Both the position numbers and the translations under genes were made by a program. This document shows, in pieces, positions 8,489 to 16,348 of a stretch of DNA of 39,359 nt. How positions within the stretch are numbered: position 1 is the first letter of the stretch; each line of letters begins with the position of its first letter. This DNA is from Acidimicrobiales bacterium (GTDB lineage: Bacteria > Actinomycetota > Acidimicrobiia > Acidimicrobiales > MedAcidi-G1): positions 1-39,359 of the forward strand of contig JAKURY010000005.1 of the NCBI GenBank assembly GCA_022452145.1. The letters run 5' to 3'. The notes beneath the pieces were generated by a model. It saw only the letters and a program-made list of their open reading frames with translations. It did no database searches and was not told where the DNA came from.

Positions 8489-8541
8489 CACCGGCTGGAC
8501 ATGCCGGAGTAGAGCGTCGACCCGGCGGCCCTCCGGGGGGG

Positions 8542-8547
8542 TACCTT
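8542..8547 (+). promoter_or_regulatory. Probable -10 element (TACCTT) for recG
   Basis: TACCTT followed by 6 nt and GTG 8554, inside the 65-bp fakA-recG gap. It supports the choice of start. Confidence 0.4.
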
Positions 8548-8553
8548 CGACCG

Positions 8554-10683
8554 GTGGCCGACAGCGGCATCACCCTCAGGGAACTCGACTCACGACCGGT
8601 GACCGACCTGAACGGGGTCGGGGAGGCTCGGGCCAGGGCCCTGGCCGCCGTCGAGGTGCACTCGGTGCTCGACCTGCTCGGCTTCTATCCCCGCAGGTAC
8701 CTGGACCGGAGCAGGGAAGCCACCATCGGCGGGCTGTCGGCGGGCGACGAGGGCATGGTCCTCGTCCGCGTCGCAAGGGTCTCGTCCCGTCGGACCCGGA
8801 ACCGGCGCTCGCTGGTCGAGGCCCGGGTGTGCGACGACACCGGGGAACTACGCCTGACCTTCTTCAACCAGCCCTGGCGCGAAAAGCAGCTCAGGGAGGG
8901 CATGCAGGCCGTCGTGTTCGGAAAGGCCGACAGCTATCAGGGCAACCTCCAGATGACGAACCCGGTGGTCGACTTGGTCGGCGACCGGACCGGCCGGATC
9001 GTCGCCATCTATCCCCAGTCCGAGACGGCTGGCCTACAGAGCTGGGATGTCGACGGCATCGTGGCCGAGGCGCTGCGCCGGATCATGAAGGTGCGGGGGC
9101 TGTCCGATCCCTTGCCCGATCCGGTTCGGCAGCGCTACGGGTTGGTGGGACGGTCCGACGCCTTCCGGTCCATCCACCGACCCGAGTCGCTACACGAGAT
9201 GGGCGAGGCTCGCCGCCGCCTCGTGTTCGACGAGCTCTTCCGGATCCAGCTGGCCCTCGTGCAGCGCAAGGTGGACCTGGAGCGCACCGCGGTGGGGATC
9301 GCCCACGACGTTGGCGTGACGTCGCTGCTGGACGCCTTCCGGGCCCGACTGGGATTCCCGCTGACGGCCGCCCAGGAGCGGGTCATGGACGAGATCCTGG
9401 CTGACCTGGCCCGGCCGGCGCCGATGCACCGGCTCCTGCAGGGCGACGTCGGATCCGGCAAGACCGTGGTGGCCGTGTCGGCCCTGCTGGCCGCCGTGCA
9501 GGGAGGACACCAGGGGGCCCTGATGGTTCCCACCGAGGTCCTGGCCGAGCAGCACCACGTCACCGTCGCCGACCTGCTCGACGGGCTCACCGTGCCGGAT
9601 CCGGCGACCCTGCTCGGCCACCGCCCGCTGAAGGTCGACATCCTGACCAACAGGACGACGGCCGCCGATCGACGGCGGATCGGCGCCGAGCTGCTGGCCG
9701 GAGGCGTAGACGTGCTCATCGGCACCCACGCCCTCATCCAGGAGGGCGTTGTGTTCGGTTCCCTCGGGGTGGTGGTCATCGACGAGCAGCACCGGTTCGG
9801 TGTCGAGCAGCGTGCCGCCCTCCGGGAGAAGAACCGTGACGGAACGGTCCCCGACGTGCTGGTCATGACGGCCACGCCGATCCCCCGGACGGCCGCCATG
9901 ACCGTCTACGGCGACCTGGACGTGTCGGTCCTGGATGAGCTCCCACCGGGTCGGACACCGATCTCCACCACCTGGCACGCCGACGAGGCCGACGTCTGGC
10001 CGGTGGTCCGCTCCGAGGTGGCGGCCGGCCGGCAGGCCTACGTGGTCTGCCCGCTCATAGACGAGTCTGTGACGCTCGAGGTGCGTTCCGCCGAGGAGAC
10101 GTTCGCGGCGCTGTCCGCCGGTGATCTGGCCGACCTGCGGGTGGGGTTGCTGCATGGCAGGGTGGGCCGTGTCGAGAGGGAGGAGACCATGCGGCTCTTC
10201 CGGTCCGGGCACCTGGACGTGCTGGTGGCCACAACGGTCATCGAGGTGGGTGTCGACGTCCCGAACGCCACGGCGATGGTGATCCTGGACGCCGCCCGGT
10301 TCGGCATCGCCCAGCTCCACCAACTGCGCGGGAGGGTGGGTCGGGGCGACCGGGCCAGCCGGTGCCTCCTGGTCGGCGAGGCGCCGACCCCCGACGCCGA
10401 GGAGCGCCTCCGGGCCCTGGTCCGGACCACCGACGGCTTCGAGCTGGCCGAGGTCGACCTCGATCTGCGGGGCGAGGGCACGATCATGGGGGAGCGCCAG
10501 AAGGGGCGCAACGACCTCCGCCTTGCGTCACTGCGTCGGGACCGCGAGTGGGTCGAGGCCGCCCGCGCCGAGGCGTTGCGCATGGTCGGCAACGGGGACG
10601 GCCTGTCGGACCACCCCGAGTTGGCCGACGAGGTGGCGCTGTTCATGGCCGACGACGAGTCGGACTTCCTCCTGAAGTCGTGA
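8554..10683 (+). CDS. recG: ATP-dependent DNA helicase RecG
   Basis: A 709-residue RecG. An N-terminal wedge/OB domain (about 1-250; GVGEARARALAAVEV, FYPRRYLDRS) is followed by a superfamily 2 helicase core: Walker A GDVGSGKT at 297-304, DEQH at 410-413, TATPIPRT as motif III, and VGVDVPNATAM plus QLRGRVGRG as motifs V and VI. The C-terminal RecG-specific region is complete. It reverses stalled replication forks and migrates Holliday junctions. GTG 8554 is 6 nt after TACCTT; the upstream frame overlaps fakA without homology. The rpmB-fakA-recG-rsmD-coaD order is conserved in Actinobacteria. Confidence 0.96.
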   Translation: MADSGITLRELDSRPVTDLNGVGEARARALAAVEVHSVLDLLGFYPRRYLDRSREATIGGLSAGDEGMVLVRVARVSSRRTRNRRSLVEARVCDDTGELRLTFFNQPWREKQLREGMQAVVFGKADSYQGNLQMTNPVVDLVGDRTGRIVAIYPQSETAGLQSWDVDGIVAEALRRIMKVRGLSDPLPDPVRQRYGLVGRSDAFRSIHRPESLHEMGEARRRLVFDELFRIQLALVQRKVDLERTAVGIAHDVGVTSLLDAFRARLGFPLTAAQERVMDEILADLARPAPMHRLLQGDVGSGKTVVAVSALLAAVQGGHQGALMVPTEVLAEQHHVTVADLLDGLTVPDPATLLGHRPLKVDILTNRTTAADRRRIGAELLAGGVDVLIGTHALIQEGVVFGSLGVVVIDEQHRFGVEQRAALREKNRDGTVPDVLVMTATPIPRTAAMTVYGDLDVSVLDELPPGRTPISTTWHADEADVWPVVRSEVAAGRQAYVVCPLIDESVTLEVRSAEETFAALSAGDLADLRVGLLHGRVGRVEREETMRLFRSGHLDVLVATTVIEVGVDVPNATAMVILDAARFGIAQLHQLRGRVGRGDRASRCLLVGEAPTPDAEERLRALVRTTDGFELAEVDLDLRGEGTIMGERQKGRNDLRLASLRRDREWVEAARAEALRMVGNGDGLSDHPELADEVALFMADDESDFLLKS

Positions 10684-10715
10684 TGGCCGCCGTGGTCGGG
10701 CTAGGCATTGTGGCC

Positions 10716-11318
10716 ATGACGGAGGTTCGGTCGGCCGAGGATCACGACCTTCCGGAGGTGGTCGCCACCCTGGCCGAGGCGTTCCTCGAGGATCCGGTCC
10801 TGGCCTTCCTGTTCGGGGATCCGGCGCGTCGCCCCTCGCTGCTCGCCGCCTTCTTCGCCAACCGCCTGGCAGGTGGCCGGGGGATCGACGAGTTGGTCGT
10901 TCCGGCCGGCGCCGATGGTGTTCGGGCGTGCGCCGCGGTCTGGGTGCCGCCTACGGGGCCCGATGGACCGTGGCCCGACTTCGCTGCCGTGGGCGCCGCC
11001 AACCTTGCCCTGCTGGGCGAGGACTGGATGGTCGAACGCCTGGCGGCGCTGGCGCCGATGATGGAGGCCCACCCGGCGACACCCCACTGGTACCTGGCCT
11101 TCGTGGGTACCCGGTCGGTGGCCCGGGGTCGGGGCCTTGCCACGGCATGCATATCCGCGGTGACGCAGCGGTGCGATGCCTCCGGCGATGGGGCCTACCT
11201 GGAGTCGAGCGACCCGGCCAACGTGCCGCTGTACGAACGCCACGGGTTCCGGGTTACCGCCGAGGTGGCCATTCGGGGCGGCCCCACGGTGCCCCTCATG
11301 TGGCGGGATCCCCGGTGA
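10716..11318 (+). CDS. GNAT family N-acetyltransferase
   Basis: A 200-residue acetyltransferase. VRSAEDHDLPEVVATLAEAF starts the fold, WYLAFVGT is strand 4, RSVARGRGLATA is the acetyl-CoA-binding (Q/R)xxGxG/A loop, and YLESSDPANVPLYERHGF is the C-terminal hallmark. The family acetylates small amines or protein N-termini; the acceptor is unknown. ATG 10716 is preferred, but an in-frame ATG at 10683 overlapping the recG stop would add 11 residues and allow translational coupling. It is an insertion in the usual recG-rsmD pair. Confidence 0.85.
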   Translation: MTEVRSAEDHDLPEVVATLAEAFLEDPVLAFLFGDPARRPSLLAAFFANRLAGGRGIDELVVPAGADGVRACAAVWVPPTGPDGPWPDFAAVGAANLALLGEDWMVERLAALAPMMEAHPATPHWYLAFVGTRSVARGRGLATACISAVTQRCDASGDGAYLESSDPANVPLYERHGFRVTAEVAIRGGPTVPLMWRDPR

Positions 11319-11340
11319 GGGTGGCCGGTCAGGTGCCCGC

Positions 11341-11520
11341 CTATGGCGTGTCGCCGCGGCCGTCGTCGTCCTCGTCGGGCATCACGATGTCCCAACGGTC
11401 CACGCAGTCGGCGCACCGGTAGGCCACCGGGTCGCCGGGCTGGAACTCGGTCTCGGGGTGGGCCAGGAGGTGGCAGGTCCCGCCGCAGTCGACGCACACG
11501 ATGGTCTCCGGGGCCCGCAC
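11341..11520 (-). CDS. Small zinc-ribbon-like protein, unknown function
   Basis: A 59-residue protein with CVDCGGTCHLL at 9-19 and YRCADCVDRWD at 34-44. The two CxxC pairs (C9/C12 and C36/C39) are a likely zinc-binding site, and the tail is very acidic (PDEDDDGRGDTP). The frame is open far upstream across rsmD, but GTG 11520 lies 7 nt after a TACGGT hexamer and removes residues without homology; an ATG at 11559 would add 13. It is divergent from rsmD, with about 48 bp between the starts. Similar short zinc-ribbon proteins occur near this locus in some Actinobacteria, by recollection only; the function is unknown. Confidence 0.7.
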   Translation of the reverse strand: MRAPETIVCVDCGGTCHLLAHPETEFQPGDPVAYRCADCVDRWDIVMPDEDDDGRGDTP

Positions 11521-11527
11521 CCCGGCG

Positions 11528-11533
11528 ACCGTA
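11528..11533 (-). promoter_or_regulatory. Probable -10 element (TACGGT) for the small zinc-ribbon gene
   Basis: TACGGT on the minus strand, 7 nt before GTG 11520. It decides the start of this short gene. Confidence 0.4.
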
Positions 11534-11568
11534 GTTCGCCGGAGGCCGGGGGCCTCCATACTGGGACG

Positions 11569-12108
11569 ATGCGAGTCGTCGCCGGAACCGCCCGTGGTCG
11601 TCGCCTGGCATCTCCCGCGGGGAGCGGCATCCGACCGACCAGCGATCGGGTCAGGGAGTCGCTGTTCAATGCCCTGCAGAGTCGCGGGGCGGTGGTGGAC
11701 GCCACCGTCCTGGACCTGTTCGCGGGAACGGGCGCGCTCGGCATCGAGGCGCTCTCGCGCGGCGCCCACCATGCGACGTTCGTGGACCTGTCGCCTGCGG
11801 CGACGGCGCTGGTGTCCGAGAACCTGGCGGCCTGCGGCCTGGTCGGGAGGGCCGACGTGGTCCGCGCCGACGGGTCGACGTGGCTGGCGGCCTCCACCGG
11901 AAGGTGGGGCCTGGTCCTCCTCGACCCGCCGTACTCCTTCGACGGCTGGGCGGACCTGCTGGCGAACCTGGTCGGTCGGGTCGACGGTCCTGTGGTGGTC
12001 GAGTCGGACCGGGAGGTTGAGCCGGGACCGGGCTGGCATGTCGAATCGTGTCGGTGGTACGGGAGTACCGTGGTGATGCTGCTCCTGACCGGGGCCGAGG
12101 CGGCCTGA
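11569..12108 (+). CDS. rsmD: 16S rRNA (guanine966-N2)-methyltransferase RsmD
   Basis: A 179-residue class I SAM methyltransferase. RVVAGTARGRRL and RPTSDRVRESLFNAL at the N-terminus are RsmD-specific. The SAM-binding motif I is DLFAGTGALGIEALSRGA (49-66), and the catalytic DPPY is at 119-122. It methylates G966 of 16S rRNA in the 30S subunit. ATG 11569 gives a standard N-terminus; a CATACT hexamer 6 nt upstream could serve as its -10. It is followed by coaD after 41 bp, the common bacterial pairing. Confidence 0.95.
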   Translation: MRVVAGTARGRRLASPAGSGIRPTSDRVRESLFNALQSRGAVVDATVLDLFAGTGALGIEALSRGAHHATFVDLSPAATALVSENLAACGLVGRADVVRADGSTWLAASTGRWGLVLLDPPYSFDGWADLLANLVGRVDGPVVVESDREVEPGPGWHVESCRWYGSTVVMLLLTGAEAA

Positions 12109-12149
12109 GCCGTCGACCGACCGACCACCGACCGAGAGGCGACGAGGAC

Positions 12150-12629
12150 GTGACACGTGTCCTGTATCCGGGATCCTTCGATCCGGTGCACAACGGCCAC
12201 GTCGAGATGGTCGAGACGGCCGCAGGGCTGTTCGAAGAGGTGGTGGTGGCAGCCCTCATCAACCCGTCGAAGGGTGACAGCCTGTTCAACCTCGACGAGA
12301 GGATGGCGATGCTCGACGAGTGCTTCGCCCCCCTCGCCAATGTCCGGACCACCATGTTCGACGGCCTGGTGGTCGACCTTGCAGCCGAGGTCGACGCAGA
12401 CTTCATCATCAAGGGCCTGCGGGCCGTGTCCGACTTCGAGAGCGAGCTCCAGATGGCACAGATGAACGCCGCCATATCCGGGGTACAGACGCTCTTCTTG
12501 CCCACGGCCACCCGTCGGTCGTTCCTGGCCTCCCGCCTGATCCGCGAGGTGGCCCGCCTGGGCGGTGACGTCAGCCAGATGGTGCCGGTTCCGGCCCGGT
12601 CCCGTCTCGAGAACCGGTTCCCCGAGTGA
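12150..12629 (+). CDS. coaD: Phosphopantetheine adenylyltransferase
   Basis: A 159-residue nucleotidyltransferase catalysing the penultimate step of coenzyme A synthesis (4'-phosphopantetheine plus ATP to dephospho-CoA). GSFDPVHNGH at 8-17 contains the TxGH-type ATP motif, FDGLVVDLA and IIKGLRAVSDFESELQMAQMN are diagnostic, and the C-terminal SRLIREVA loop is present. GTG 12150 with purine-rich GAGAGG upstream gives the family length of about 160. Its stop overlaps the next GTG by 4 nt (GTGA), implying translational coupling. Confidence 0.96.
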   Translation: MTRVLYPGSFDPVHNGHVEMVETAAGLFEEVVVAALINPSKGDSLFNLDERMAMLDECFAPLANVRTTMFDGLVVDLAAEVDADFIIKGLRAVSDFESELQMAQMNAAISGVQTLFLPTATRRSFLASRLIREVARLGGDVSQMVPVPARSRLENRFPE

Positions 12630-13288
12630 CCGACCCCACCCAGCACCCACCGTCCCTCCCGACAGTGGAGACGGTTCAGGCGGCAGGGGGCACCCCCGTG
12701 CCTGCCACGACGGATCCGTACCGGCCGCCGCAGATCGAGACGATCCTCCGCCAGCTCCGGGAGGTGGTGCTGAACGCCCGACCGATGCCGCTGTCGGCCT
12801 CGTCGATGCTCAACAAGGAGGAACTCCTCGGCCTGATAGACGAGGCCAACGTCAGGCTTCCCGAGGAACTCCGGGCGGCCCGCTGGCTGCTCAAGGAACG
12901 CGAGGAGTTCCTAGCCAAGGTGCGACGCGAGGGCGATGAGATCCTGGAGTTGGCCCGGTCGCGGGCCGAGCGACTCGTCCAGCGGACCGAGGTGGTGCGA
13001 ACCGCCGAGCAGCGGGCCCGGCACCTGGTCGAGACGGCTCGTGAGGAGACCCGCAGGATGCGGCGGGAGACCGAGGACTACTGCGACCAGAAGTTGGGGA
13101 GCTTCGAATCACTGCTCGGCAGTACCCGGGATGCGATCGCCCAGGGACGGCGCCGGCTCCAGGAGACGGTGCTGGACCGGGATCGGGAGCGCCGGGCCAC
13201 CGACGCGGCCGATGCGGCCCGGGAGGCCTCCACGGGTCGACCGGGTGGAACCTTCTTCGACCAGGACGCTGAGACCGGAGAGCCGTGA
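12626..13288 (+). CDS. Coiled-coil protein, SepIVA/DivIVA-like
   Basis: A 220-residue protein. A Pro/Thr-rich N-terminal 35 residues precedes a helical region (LNKEELLGLIDEANVRLPEEL) and a long, highly charged coiled coil (about 80-190) rich in Glu and Arg. There is no membrane segment. The position between coaD and DUF177-rpmF matches the actinobacterial gene often annotated as ATP synthase B-like or cell division initiation protein, to which mycobacterial SepIVA belongs. The coiled coil and synteny suggest a cytoplasmic septum- or pole-associated protein; a direct role in division is inference. It starts at GTG 12626, inside the coaD stop. Confidence 0.75.
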   Translation: MTDPTQHPPSLPTVETVQAAGGTPVPATTDPYRPPQIETILRQLREVVLNARPMPLSASSMLNKEELLGLIDEANVRLPEELRAARWLLKEREEFLAKVRREGDEILELARSRAERLVQRTEVVRTAEQRARHLVETAREETRRMRRETEDYCDQKLGSFESLLGSTRDAIAQGRRRLQETVLDRDRERRATDAADAAREASTGRPGGTFFDQDAETGEP

Positions 13289-13332
13289 TCCCGGCGGGTC
13301 CCACCCGTCGTCATCGCCGGCCGTAGCAAACC

Positions 13333-13872
13333 ATGACCGACGTCCTGCGGATCCCGCTGGCCGTGCTGAGACGACGGGCCGATCCCCGCCGTATAGACGG
13401 GACCGTGGTACTCGACGACCTCCGGGTGGGAGCGGTGTCGATCTTGGACGGCCGGGTCGCCATCCGGCTGGAGGCCGAGGCCAGGGGTCGCGAGGTGGTG
13501 GTGACCGGCGAGCTGGCGGCCGACTGGGCGGCCGAGTGCCGACGCTGCCTGGAGCCGGTGGACGGTCGGTTGGACCTCCGGGTTCACGAGGTGATGGCGC
13601 CAGCGGTCGCTGTAGACGGCGGGACCACGGACGGTGACGGGTCCGACGTCTATCCGCTGGACGCAGACGTGGCCGACCTCGAGCCTGTGGTGCGCGACGC
13701 ACTCCTGCTCGCCCTTCCGATCTCGCCACTTTGCGGTGAGGGCTGCGCCGGTCCGGACCCGGATCGCTTCCCGGCAGTCGGGGGTTCCCGGGTTTCAGCC
13801 GACGAGCCCGCCGGGGATCCCCGCTGGGCGGCCCTCGACGTGCTCAGGAAGGACGATCCGGTCGACGGGTAG
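13333..13872 (+). CDS. DUF177 (YceD-like) protein
   Basis: A 179-residue DUF177 protein. The conserved core ECRRCLEP (residues about 76-83) and DLEPVVRDALLLALPISPLCGEGCAG carry the cysteines typical of the family, which is nearly always found directly upstream of rpmF. In plants and E. coli family members have been linked to 23S rRNA or large-subunit accumulation, so a role in ribosome biogenesis is likely. An insert rich in Gly/Asp (VDGGTTDGDGSD) sits between the two halves. It begins 44 bp after the coiled-coil gene. Confidence 0.88.
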   Translation: MTDVLRIPLAVLRRRADPRRIDGTVVLDDLRVGAVSILDGRVAIRLEAEARGREVVVTGELAADWAAECRRCLEPVDGRLDLRVHEVMAPAVAVDGGTTDGDGSDVYPLDADVADLEPVVRDALLLALPISPLCGEGCAGPDPDRFPAVGGSRVSADEPAGDPRWAALDVLRKDDPVDG

Positions 13873-13929
13873 TGCCTTTCGGTCGGTGGGCCACGTGTTA
13901 CGACGGCGCCGGTTCCGGGTGGGTCCCGC

Positions 13930-13935
13930 TAGCCT
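13930..13935 (+). promoter_or_regulatory. Possible -10 element (TAGCCT) for rpmF
   Basis: TAGCCT in the 139-bp DUF177-rpmF gap. Transcription would start near 13942, leaving a leader of about 70 nt, unlike the leaderless genes around it. Confidence 0.35.
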
Positions 13936-14011
13936 CGTCGGGTCGCCCGGACCGGGTTCCACGGTCAGGGCGCCCATCTCCGCCCTGCCGACCGCCTCCG
14001 AGGAACAAACG

Positions 14012-14191
14012 ATGGCCGTCCCAAAGAAGAAGACCTCCAAGGCCAAGGGCCGCAGCCGCCGGGCATCCGCATGGACCCTCGGCCGCGCCGCCCGGAGTGC
14101 CTGCGATCGTTGTGGCGCCACCAAGCGCCCGCACCGCATCTGCGGGAACTGCGGCTGGTACGCCGGCCGCCAGGCCGTCGACGTCGACTGA
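14012..14191 (+). CDS. rpmF: Ribosomal protein bL32
   Basis: A 59-residue L32. MAVPKKKTSKAKGRSRRA is the invariant N-terminus, and CDRC (31-34) with CGNC (44-47) form the zinc ribbon, so this is the C+ form. A GAGGAA Shine-Dalgarno lies 8 nt before the ATG. It is part of a DUF177-rpmF-plsX-acpP-rnc run. Both L28 and L32 here are zinc-binding types. Confidence 0.97.
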   Translation: MAVPKKKTSKAKGRSRRASAWTLGRAARSACDRCGATKRPHRICGNCGWYAGRQAVDVD

Positions 14192-14207
14192 CGACCACCG
14201 CCTGACC

Positions 14208-15191
14208 ATGCTGCCCATAGCGGTCGACGCCATGGGCGGCGACCATGCACCTGGCGAGATCGTCGCCGGTGCCCGCCGGGCCCATGAGGAGCACGGCATT
14301 CCGGTGCTCCTCGTCGGCCGGCCCGAGGACCTCACCGACGTTGGCGAGATGGAGGTCCTCGAGGCCTCCGAGGTGATCGCCATGGACGCAGAGCCGGGCT
14401 CGAGCGTGCGTCGGATGAAGGACTCCTCGCTGGTCCGGGCCGCCGAGGCGGTCCGCGACGGTCGGGCCTCGGCCATGGTGAGTGCCGGCAATACCGGGGC
14501 GACGATGGCAAGCGCCCTGTTGCGTATGGGGCGCATCCCGGGTGTTGCCCGTCCGGCGATTGCCACCCTGATCCCGACGCCGGGTTCCACGCCCACGGTC
14601 CTGCTGGACTCCGGAGCTAACGCCGAGTGCAGTCCGGAATGGCTGGTCCAGTTCGGCCAGATGGGAGCCGTGTTTGCCCGCGACCGGTTGGGAATCGAGC
14701 GGCCACGCGTGGCCCTCCTGTCGATCGGCGAGGAGCCCGGCAAGGGCAGCCCGCTCGTCAAGGAGGCCTACACCGCTCTGTCCGGGGCCGAGTTCGTCGG
14801 AGCTGAGTTCATCGGTAACGTCGAGGGCCACGACCTGCTCACCGACGCCGTGGACGTGATCGTGACCGACGGCTTCACCGGCAACGTGGCGCTGAAGACC
14901 GCCGAGGGGGCGCTGAAGGCGCTCCTGACGGCGTTGTTGACCGCCATGGCCGGCCGGCCGGAGGCGCTGGCGGCAGCAGACGTGCTGGCCCCCGAGCTCG
15001 ACGCCCTCTACCGGGAGTTCCATCCCGACGCGTACGGCGGGGCGATGCTCCTGGGCGTCAAGGGCGTATGCATCATCAGCCACGGCTCCACCGGCGCCGT
15101 TGCGATGGCGAACGCCATCGGAGTGGGCGCCGAGATGGTGCGGGCAGACGTGGTCGGACACCTCACCGAGGCCGTGGCAGCCAGGACCTGA
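14208..15191 (+). CDS. plsX: Phosphate acyltransferase PlsX
   Basis: A 327-residue PlsX, which converts acyl-ACP plus phosphate to acyl-phosphate at the start of phosphatidic acid synthesis. IAVDAMGGDHAPGEIVAGA, VSAGNTGA, ANAECSPEWLVQFGQMG, NVEGHD and DGFTGNVALKTAEG are all family motifs. It starts 16 nt after the rpmF stop. It works downstream of the FakA-type kinase (6845) and upstream of CdsA (34110), and takes acyl groups from the ACP encoded next door. A peripheral membrane protein in characterised bacteria. Confidence 0.96.
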   Translation: MLPIAVDAMGGDHAPGEIVAGARRAHEEHGIPVLLVGRPEDLTDVGEMEVLEASEVIAMDAEPGSSVRRMKDSSLVRAAEAVRDGRASAMVSAGNTGATMASALLRMGRIPGVARPAIATLIPTPGSTPTVLLDSGANAECSPEWLVQFGQMGAVFARDRLGIERPRVALLSIGEEPGKGSPLVKEAYTALSGAEFVGAEFIGNVEGHDLLTDAVDVIVTDGFTGNVALKTAEGALKALLTALLTAMAGRPEALAAADVLAPELDALYREFHPDAYGGAMLLGVKGVCIISHGSTGAVAMANAIGVGAEMVRADVVGHLTEAVAART

Positions 15192-15256
15192 TCCACCGGC
15201 CGTTCAGCCCCTTACATCCCCTTTGGACGAGGATCCGACCCGGAGGCCGTGGCCGG

Positions 15257-15262
15257 TAGGAT
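15257..15262 (+). promoter_or_regulatory. Possible -10 element (TAGGAT) for acpP
   Basis: TAGGAT in the 148-bp plsX-acpP gap, giving a leader of about 70 nt before GTG 15340, which has its own Shine-Dalgarno (GAGGAG). Confidence 0.35.
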
Positions 15263-15339
15263 GGTCCACCGGTCAGGGTGCCGGGCGGTCGTCCCAGACG
15301 GTCGGTCGAGCGCCACTTCCCGAACGCCGAGGAGCCGAC

Positions 15340-15630
15340 GTGCCTGCAGAAACCCATGTCGAGGGTGCCCCGACCGGGCGCCAGGAGGTCCTGGAGATCG
15401 TCCAGGACCGCCTAGCCGACATCCTGGAGATCGAGCCGTCCGACGTCGGAGAGGGCGACTCCTTCGCCGACGACCTGAACGCCGACTCGCTTGCCCTGAT
15501 CGAGCTGGTGGAGGCCCTCGAGGAGGAGTTCAGCGAACGATCCGCCGGCTTCCGGATCGATGACGACGACCTCGAGGACCTCAAGACGGTCCGCGACGCC
15601 GTTGACTATGTCGTCTCTCGCCTCGGCTGA
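15340..15630 (+). CDS. acpP: Acyl carrier protein
   Basis: A 96-residue acidic ACP. DLNADSLALIELV carries the phosphopantetheine-accepting serine S50, and the four-helix layout is complete (LKTVRDAVDYVVSRL at the end). About 14 residues precede the usual start of the fold. It carries growing acyl chains for type II fatty acid synthesis and supplies PlsX. GTG 15340 has a good Shine-Dalgarno. Its last 23 nt overlap the start of rnc. Confidence 0.95.
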   Translation: MPAETHVEGAPTGRQEVLEIVQDRLADILEIEPSDVGEGDSFADDLNADSLALIELVEALEEEFSERSAGFRIDDDDLEDLKTVRDAVDYVVSRLG

Positions 15631-16348
15631 GCCACGGTCCGTCGACCTGGCCGAGTTGGAGGCGGGCCTCGGCCACAGGTTCGGAGACCGTGAGCTGCTC
15701 GAGGGGGCGCTGACCCACCGGTCGTGGTGTGCCGAGCACGGCGGCACCTCCAACGAACGGCTGGAGTTCCTCGGCGACGCCGTGCTGGGCATGGCGATCG
15801 CCCATCGGATCTATCGGGTCCACCCGGACCTGCCAGAGGGCCACCTGGCCATGATCCGTGCCGCCGTGGTGAGCTCCGCAGCGCTCGCCGAGGTGGCCCG
15901 CGGCATCGGGCTGGGCGATGTCGTCCGCCTCGGACGCGGGGAGTCCGCGACCGGCGGGAGCGACAAGGAGTCCATCCTGGCCGACGCCCTAGAGGCGGTC
16001 ATCGGAGCGGTCCACCTGGACGGTGGTCCGGCGGCTGTCGATGCGCTCGTGGGACGGGTCTTCGGCGATCGTCTGATCCGCGCCGCCGTCGATCCCGGCA
16101 TCCAAGACTTCAAGACCCGCCTCCAGGAACTGGCTGCACGGGAGTCCCTTCCCAGCCCGCGCTACGTGCTGACCGACGAGGGTCCGGACCACGACAAGCG
16201 GTTCCACGCGGTGGTCGAGGTGGCCGGCTGGTCCCACGGTCCGGCCACGGGAACCTCCAGGAAGCGCGCCGAGCAGGCCGCGGCCCACCTGGCCTGGGAA
16301 GCGATCAGTGAGGCATCACCGACCACGACGAACATGGAAGCAACGTGA
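15608..16348 (+). CDS. rnc: Ribonuclease III
   Basis: A 246-residue RNase III that cleaves double-stranded RNA, including pre-rRNA. The signature NERLEFLGDAVLG is at 49-61, and the second catalytic cluster DALEAVIGAVHLD follows about 75 residues later. A C-terminal dsRNA-binding domain (DFKTRLQELAARE to KRAEQAAAHLAWEAI) is intact. ATG 15608 is the only normal start codon before the conserved domain, so a 23-nt overlap with acpP in a different frame seems real and suggests coupled translation. It is followed by the MutM-like gene with a 4-nt GTGA overlap. Confidence 0.95.
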   Translation: MSSLASAEPRSVDLAELEAGLGHRFGDRELLEGALTHRSWCAEHGGTSNERLEFLGDAVLGMAIAHRIYRVHPDLPEGHLAMIRAAVVSSAALAEVARGIGLGDVVRLGRGESATGGSDKESILADALEAVIGAVHLDGGPAAVDALVGRVFGDRLIRAAVDPGIQDFKTRLQELAARESLPSPRYVLTDEGPDHDKRFHAVVEVAGWSHGPATGTSRKRAEQAAAHLAWEAISEASPTTTNMEAT

